Assembly (NCBI GenBank): GCA_934294885.1
Contig: CAKRAK010000002.1
Coordinates: 62,001-126,000 of the forward strand
Length of the DNA stretch: 64,000 bases
Origin: an uncultured Lachnospiraceae bacterium
GTDB taxonomy: Bacteria; Bacillota; Clostridia; Lachnospirales; Lachnospiraceae
Direction: 5' to 3'
Shown here: positions 59,041-64,000 of the stretch, in pieces
How positions within the stretch are numbered: the stretch's first letter is position 1
Layout of the letters: each line of letters begins with the position of its first letter
Notes under the pieces: generated by a model
The model's input: the letters and a program-made list of their open reading frames with translations, nothing else
Databases searched by the model: none
What the model was told of the DNA's origin: nothing
Translations under genes and position numbers: made by a program

Positions 59041-59135
59041 TCAAGAAACGGTTGAGACCGGTTGTAAGATGATATGGAATATCCGATATTTTTCATACCG
59101 GGGATTACCGTAATTCAGAAAAAGGAGAAAATATT

Positions 59136-61226
59136 ATGTACAAGAGTTATGAAATGGAACTTGCCGGCAGAACTTTAAGAGTAGATATCGGCAGAGTTGC
59201 AGCACAGGCAAATGGTGCAGCATTTATGCATTATGGTGATACGGTTGTTTTGTCAACAGCAACTGCTTCTGATAAGCCAAGGGATGGAATTGATTTCTTC
59301 CCACTCTCTGTTGAATACGAAGAGAAATTGTATTCAGTAGGTAAGATTCCGGGAGGCTTTAATAAGCGTGAAGGAAAGGCAAGTGAGAATGCCATCCTGA
59401 CTTCCCGTGTTATTGACCGTCCGATGCGTCCGTTATTCCCTAAGGATTATCGTAATGATGTAACACTGAACAATTTGGTAATGTCTGTTGATCCGGAATG
59501 TTCGCCGGAGCTTACCGCTATGCTTGGTTCCGCAATTGCAACCGCAATTTCTGATATTCCTTTTGATGGTCCATGTGCAACTACTCAGGTTGGAATGATT
59601 GATGGTGAGTTTGTATTTAATCCGAATGAAGCACAGAACGCTGTATCGGATTTGAAGCTTACAGTTGCGTCTACAGCAGAAAAGGTAATCATGATCGAAG
59701 CCGGTGCCAATGAGATTCCGGAAGATAAGATGATTGAGGCAATTTACGCCGCACATGAAGTAAACCAGAAGGTAATTGAGTTTATTAATAAAATTGTAGC
59801 AGAAGTAGGTAAGGCAAAACACGCATATACAAGCTGTGCCGTACCGGAAGAATTATTTGAAGCAATTAAGGAGCTTGTACCACCTGCACAGATGGAGGAA
59901 GCCGTATTTACAGATGAGAAGCAGGTTCGTGAAGAGAATATACGTCAGATTACAGAGAAGTTAGAGGAAGCCTTTGCTGATCGTGAAGACTGGCTTGCAG
60001 TACTTGGTGAGGCGATTTATCAGTATCAGAAGAAGACAGTCCGCAAGATGATTTTAAAAGATCATAAGCGTCCGGATGGTCGTGCCATTACACAGATTCG
60101 TCCCCTTGCTTCAGAGGTTGATATCATTCCTCGTGTTCATGGTTCCGCAATGTTTACCCGTGGACAAACACAGATTTGTAATGTAACAACATTAGCACCT
60201 CTTTCAGAGGCTCAGAAGATTGACGGCTTGAATTTATTAGAGACCAATAAGAGATATATGCATCAGTATAATTTCCCTTCCTATTCTGTAGGTGAAACAA
60301 AGCCTTCCCGTGGACCTGGACGTCGTGAGATTGGACATGGTGCTTTGGCTGAACGTGCATTGATTCCGGTTCTTCCTTCTGTTGAAGAATTCCCATATGC
60401 AATCCGTTCCGTATCTGAGACATTTGAATCAAATGGTTCTACCTCTATGGCTTCTACCTGTGCATCTTGTATGTCGTTAATGGCTGCAGGTGTTCCGATT
60501 AAGAAGATGGTAGCCGGTATTTCCTGTGGTCTGGTTACCGGAGATACAGATGATGATTATATCGTACTTACAGATATTCAGGGCTTAGAGGATTTCTTTG
60601 GGGATATGGACTTTAAGGTAACCGGTACAAAGGACGGTATTACAGCTATTCAGATGGATATTAAGATTCATGGTTTGACAAGACCGATCGTAGAGGAAGC
60701 CATCCGCAGAACAAGAGAAGCAAGACTTTATATCATGGATGAAGTAATGTCAAAGGCAATTGCTGCTCCTCGTGATCATGTTGCTGCTTTGGCACCAAAG
60801 ATTGTAACGATGTCTGTAGATCCTGAAAAGATTGGTGAGATTATCGGACAGCGTGGTAAGACAATTAATACAATCATTGAGGAAACAGGCGTTAAGATTG
60901 ATATTGATGACGACGGAACCGTTGCTGTATGTGGCATAGAGCAGGAAGGAATTGATAAAGCACTTAAGATTATTCATTCTATCGTAGATCCAATCGAAGT
61001 GGGCAAGATTTACGAAGGTAAGGTAGTTCGTATTATGAACTTTGGTGCTTTTGTAGAGCTTTCTCCAAACAAGGATGGTTTGATTCATATATCTAAGCTT
61101 TCAAAGGAAAGAGTTGAGAAGGTAGAGGATGTTGTTAATATTGGAGATACCGTTAAAGTTAAAGTACTTGATATTGACCGTATGGGTAAAATCGGTCTTA
61201 GTCTGAAGGATGCCGTAGAGGAATAA
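59136..61226 (+). CDS. pnp: Polynucleotide phosphorylase
   Basis: A 3'-5' phosphorolytic exoribonuclease of mRNA decay. It is 696 aa. Two RNase PH core domains (about 1-215 and 305-540) flank a helical linker. The second core has DDYIVLTDIQGLEDFFGDMD and KVTGTKDGITAIQMDIKI. A KH domain (about 555-610, GEIIGQRGKTINTIIEETG) and an S1 domain (about 620-690, GKVVRIMNFGAFVELSPNKD) end the protein. All signature residues are intact. AAAGGAG lies before the ATG. It has its own leader because rpsO is separated from it by the surface-protein gene. Confidence 0.98.
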   Translation: MYKSYEMELAGRTLRVDIGRVAAQANGAAFMHYGDTVVLSTATASDKPRDGIDFFPLSVEYEEKLYSVGKIPGGFNKREGKASENAILTSRVIDRPMRPLFPKDYRNDVTLNNLVMSVDPECSPELTAMLGSAIATAISDIPFDGPCATTQVGMIDGEFVFNPNEAQNAVSDLKLTVASTAEKVIMIEAGANEIPEDKMIEAIYAAHEVNQKVIEFINKIVAEVGKAKHAYTSCAVPEELFEAIKELVPPAQMEEAVFTDEKQVREENIRQITEKLEEAFADREDWLAVLGEAIYQYQKKTVRKMILKDHKRPDGRAITQIRPLASEVDIIPRVHGSAMFTRGQTQICNVTTLAPLSEAQKIDGLNLLETNKRYMHQYNFPSYSVGETKPSRGPGRREIGHGALAERALIPVLPSVEEFPYAIRSVSETFESNGSTSMASTCASCMSLMAAGVPIKKMVAGISCGLVTGDTDDDYIVLTDIQGLEDFFGDMDFKVTGTKDGITAIQMDIKIHGLTRPIVEEAIRRTREARLYIMDEVMSKAIAAPRDHVAALAPKIVTMSVDPEKIGEIIGQRGKTINTIIEETGVKIDIDDDGTVAVCGIEQEGIDKALKIIHSIVDPIEVGKIYEGKVVRIMNFGAFVELSPNKDGLIHISKLSKERVEKVEDVVNIGDTVKVKVLDIDRMGKIGLSLKDAVEE

Positions 61227-61244
61227 TCCAATAAAAATGATATT

Positions 61245-61285
61245 GAATAGGGACTTCAAATGAAGTCCCTATTCTGTACATATTT
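61245..61285 (+). terminator. Hairpin terminator after pnp
   Basis: GAATAGGGACTTCA / TGAAGTCCCTATTC, a 14-bp perfect stem with an AA loop. The T-run is poor (TGTACATATTTTTG), so termination may be partial. Confidence 0.7.
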
Positions 61286-61420
61286 TTGTTACGGATAATT
61301 AAAGTGTGCGGATGAAGCGCAAGCGTGCCTGCGTTATATCTATTAGATTGGTACAATTAACGAGGGAAGAGTGTTTTACGATTATTTATATATTTGTTGA
61401 TATGGAAGGAGAACGGACTT

Positions 61421-63817
61421 ATGAAATATGGTTATTTTGATGAAGCGGCAAAAGAATATGTAATTACCCGCCCTGATACACCGGCTCCATGGGCTAATTA
61501 TTTAGGTTCCCCGGAATATGGAGCAATTATTTCCAATAATGCCGGAGGTTACAGCTTTGAAAAAAGTGGTGCACACGGAAGAGTAATCCGTTATGTGTTT
61601 AATCAGTTTGACCAGCCGGGTCGTTATATTTATTTAAGAGATGATGATGCGAAGGATTACTGGTCTGCATCATGGCAGCCGGTTGGAAAGCCTCTTGATG
61701 TGTATGAAAGTGAATGTCATCACGGTACCGGTTATACGAATATGAAAGCCCGGTATGCAGGGATTCAGTCAGAGGTATTATATTATGTACCGTTAAATAA
61801 GACTTATGAGGTATGGAGATTAAAGGTTACCAATGAATCAGACAAGCCTCGTAATCTTTCTGCATTTGGTTATTGTGAGTTTACTAATGATGCAAATTAT
61901 GAACAGGATCAGGTAAATTTACAATACACATTATTTATTACCAAAACATATTTTAAGAATAATAAAGTATATCAGACCATTAATGAAAATATTAAAAATG
62001 ATGTGGACGGTAATCAGAATACTGCCCGTTTCTTTGGATTGGCGGGTGCAGAGGTTGTTTCTTATAACGGTGATAAGGAATGTTTCTTAGGCCGTTATCA
62101 TGGATATAATAATCCGGTTGCAGTGGAAAACGGTTCTTGCAGCAATGAATTAAATTACAATCTCAATGGTTGTGGTGCACTTCATACAAAGATGGTGTTG
62201 CAGCCGGGAGAGACAAAGTATATGACCTTCGTGCTTGGTGTAAAATCCGATGCGGAAGCAGATCGTATTTTGAAATCTTATGAGAATACACAGGATGCAA
62301 CCAATAAAGAATTAGAGGAATTAAAATCATACTGGCACGGTGAGTTAAGCCACTTACAGGTACATACACCATCGGAAAGCTTTAACAATATGATTAATAC
62401 ATGGAATGCATATCAGTGCTTTATGACATTTATTTGGTCAAGAGCAGCATCCTTCACCTATTGTGGTTTAAGAAATGGATACGGATACCGTGATACCGTC
62501 CAGGATATTCAGGGTATTATTCATTTGAATCCGGAGATGGCGTTATCAAAGATTCGTTTTATGTTATCTGCCCAGGTTGATAACGGTGGCGGTTTGCCAT
62601 TGGTTAAGTTCAATCATAATGCAGGTCATGAGGATACACCGGATGATCCGTCTTATGTTAAGGCAACCGGACATCCTGCTTACAGAGCAGATGATGCATT
62701 ATGGTTATTCCCGACAATTTATAAGTACATTGCGGAGTCAGGTAATCTTGATTTTATAGACGAAGTAATCGTATTTGCAAATGGAGGAGAAGGAACGGTT
62801 TATGAGCACTTAAAGAGAGCAATTGACTTTTCTATGAACCGCCTTGGAAATCATGGGATGCCGGCAGGTCTCCATGCAGATTGGAATGACTGTCTCCGCC
62901 TTGGAAAACAGGGAGAATCAAGCTTTGTTGCAATGCAGTTATATTATGCAATGACAATTTTAAGAAAATTTGCCGAATACAAAAAAGATACAGATTATAT
63001 TACATATCTTGATGAGATTCAGGACAAATTAGGAAAAATCATTCAGGATACATGTTGGGAGGAAGATCGTTTTGTTCGTGGATATACAGAAAAGGGCGAG
63101 GTAATTGGCTCTAAGAAGGCTCCGGAGGCTAATATGTGGCTGAATCCGCAGTCATGGTCTGTTATATCGGGATTGGCATCTAAGGAACAGGCAGAGCTTG
63201 CCTTAGAGTCTGTTCACAGAGAATTGAATACACCATATGGTGTCAGTCTGATGGCTCCGTCCTATATAAATCATGCATTTGACGGTGCTTTGATGCTGTT
63301 ATTTAATCCATCCACAAAAGAAAATGGTGGTATCTTCTCACAGCCACAGGGCTGGATTATCCTTGCAGAGGCATTAATGGGTCACGGAAACCGTGCATTT
63401 GAGTACTTCAATGAATCTTCTCCTGCATCTGCGAATGACCGTGCTGAGATTCGTAAGCTGGAGCCGTATTGCCATGGTCAGTTTACAGAGAGTATGGAAT
63501 CTCCTTATGCAGGTCGTGCACATGTACATTGGCTCACCGGTACAGCATCTACCGTAATGGTAGGTTGTGTAGAGGGTATTCTTGGATTACGTCCTGATTT
63601 TGGAGGATTGAGGTTAGATCCTGCAATTTCCTCTGATTGGGAGGAGTTTACAATGGACAAGGATTTCAGAGAATGTCATTTGCACATTGTTGTTAAGAAT
63701 CCAAACGGCAAAGAATCAGGTGTGTCAAAGGTTACGGTGAACGGAAGCCTTATGGATGGCAATTATATTCCTGTCGATGTACTAACAGAGCAGACTGAGG
63801 TAATCGTAGAATTGTAA
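61421..63817 (+). CDS. GH94 disaccharide phosphorylase (cellobiose phosphorylase-like)
   Basis: Splits a beta-1,4-linked disaccharide with phosphate to give a sugar-1-phosphate, saving ATP. It is 798 aa and lacks a signal peptide, so it acts in the cytoplasm. The opening KYGYFDEAAKEYVITRPDTP and AGGYSFEKSG, the catalytic Asp490 in LHADWNDCLRLG and the closing GRAHVHWLTGTAS are GH94 marks. The N-terminus also resembles chitobiose phosphorylases, so the sugar is not certain. Cellobiose fits the GH5 cellulase elsewhere in the window. The start ATG 61421 follows AAGGAG. The ATG at 61394 lacks a site. No transporter gene adjoins it. Confidence 0.88.
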   Translation: MKYGYFDEAAKEYVITRPDTPAPWANYLGSPEYGAIISNNAGGYSFEKSGAHGRVIRYVFNQFDQPGRYIYLRDDDAKDYWSASWQPVGKPLDVYESECHHGTGYTNMKARYAGIQSEVLYYVPLNKTYEVWRLKVTNESDKPRNLSAFGYCEFTNDANYEQDQVNLQYTLFITKTYFKNNKVYQTINENIKNDVDGNQNTARFFGLAGAEVVSYNGDKECFLGRYHGYNNPVAVENGSCSNELNYNLNGCGALHTKMVLQPGETKYMTFVLGVKSDAEADRILKSYENTQDATNKELEELKSYWHGELSHLQVHTPSESFNNMINTWNAYQCFMTFIWSRAASFTYCGLRNGYGYRDTVQDIQGIIHLNPEMALSKIRFMLSAQVDNGGGLPLVKFNHNAGHEDTPDDPSYVKATGHPAYRADDALWLFPTIYKYIAESGNLDFIDEVIVFANGGEGTVYEHLKRAIDFSMNRLGNHGMPAGLHADWNDCLRLGKQGESSFVAMQLYYAMTILRKFAEYKKDTDYITYLDEIQDKLGKIIQDTCWEEDRFVRGYTEKGEVIGSKKAPEANMWLNPQSWSVISGLASKEQAELALESVHRELNTPYGVSLMAPSYINHAFDGALMLLFNPSTKENGGIFSQPQGWIILAEALMGHGNRAFEYFNESSPASANDRAEIRKLEPYCHGQFTESMESPYAGRAHVHWLTGTASTVMVGCVEGILGLRPDFGGLRLDPAISSDWEEFTMDKDFRECHLHIVVKNPNGKESGVSKVTVNGSLMDGNYIPVDVLTEQTEVIVEL

Positions 63818-63850
63818 GACTGTATTATCAGATTGACAGGGGGAATAAAA

Positions 63851-64000
63851 ATGGAGTTATTACAAACGTTAATTCACAATAAAATGTTGATTTCTCCAAT
63901 TATTGGATGGGCAACAGCCCAGATTTTAAAAACGATAATTCATTTGATCGTAACAAAGGATTTCAAGTTAGAACGCCTTGTAGGCAGTGGTGGTATGCCA
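63851..64000 (+). CDS. Divergent PAP2 family membrane protein, N-terminal part (runs off window)
   Basis: The first 50 residues are visible: start M-E-L-L-Q-T-L-I-H-N-K, then a membrane segment PIIGWATAQILKTIIHLIV, then VGSGGMP just before the edge. The A-Q-x-x-K and G-G-M-P pattern is that of the DUF212/YuiD divergent PAP2 family, whose GGMPSSH motif would continue outside. AGGGGG precedes the ATG. Substrate unknown. Confidence 0.85.
   Translation, partial: MELLQTLIHNKMLISPIIGWATAQILKTIIHLIVTKDFKLERLVGSGGMP

Noticed and set aside
61286..61420. Catabolite-response (cre) site before the GH94 gene
   Set aside because: I looked for the TGxAAxCGxTxxCA pattern and found only partial matches such as TGAAGCGCAAGCG, not enough to report.

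Overview
The window is a dense, AT-rich, low-G+C Firmicute chromosome segment. Ribosome binding sites are strong, many starts overlap the preceding stop, and promoters follow the TTGACA/TATAAT pattern. Gene content points to an anaerobic, probably spore-forming gut-type Clostridia member, most likely Lachnospiraceae (inference). Supporting items are gerW/ytfJ, a SpoIIM-like gene and ylbJ, the yloU-fakA-recG and coaD/ylbJ/tmcAL neighbourhoods, a lineage-type DUF6465 protein, and cellulose-related enzymes (a GH5 lipoprotein and a GH94 phosphorylase). I saw no prophage, IS transposase, CRISPR array or rRNA operon. There is one tRNA gene, tRNA-Arg(CCG).

Layout. 1-6.2 kb: the rsmB(end)-rlmN-prpC-prkC-rsgA-rpe translation and signalling operon, closed by a bidirectional terminator. 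6.2-10.1 kb: a divergent Na/phosphate transporter and a PutP-type symporter with an ordered repeat array in front. 10.4-11.4 kb: two convergent RlmH-family genes and a tRNA-Arg. 11.6-18 kb: a membrane protein, an Lrp-type regulator, then DUF975-rluF-ligA-metA. 18-18.75 kb: a small DUF6465 gene, a broken small gene and a structured inverted-repeat element. 18.8-27.9 kb: an acidic membrane protein, hisH-hisF, a GNAT enzyme, a lipoprotein, a LysM protein, a rhomboid-like protein, two unknown proteins, DUF2953, gerW and a 45-aa hydrophobic protein. 27.9-34 kb: rpmB, asp23-fakA-recG and a GH5 lipoprotein. 34-44 kb: rsmD-coaD-coiled-coil protein, ylbJ and tmcAL (reverse), recA-recX, rny, a SpoIIM-like gene and xerD. 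44-48.4 kb: a GldA/GldFG-type ABC exporter with a cell-wall-repeat protein. 48.5-64 kb: aroC, rpsO, a 2811-aa surface protein, pnp, a GH94 phosphorylase and the start of a divergent PAP2 gene.

Most genes are housekeeping. The most unusual item is the convergent RlmH pair. One copy keeps the SAM-pocket motifs but has lost the C-terminal tail. The other has lost the SAM motifs but keeps the tail. This pattern suggests a split, heterodimeric RlmH. Other points of interest are the structured inverted-repeat element at 18.3-18.7 kb that breaks a small gene, the 8.4-kb adhesin gene separating rpsO from pnp, a three-copy 22-bp repeat array before putP, a hairpin that covers the ribosome binding site of the LysM gene, and a rhomboid-fold protein lacking protease residues but carrying a zinc ribbon. 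All functions are assigned by reading motifs. No database search was possible.
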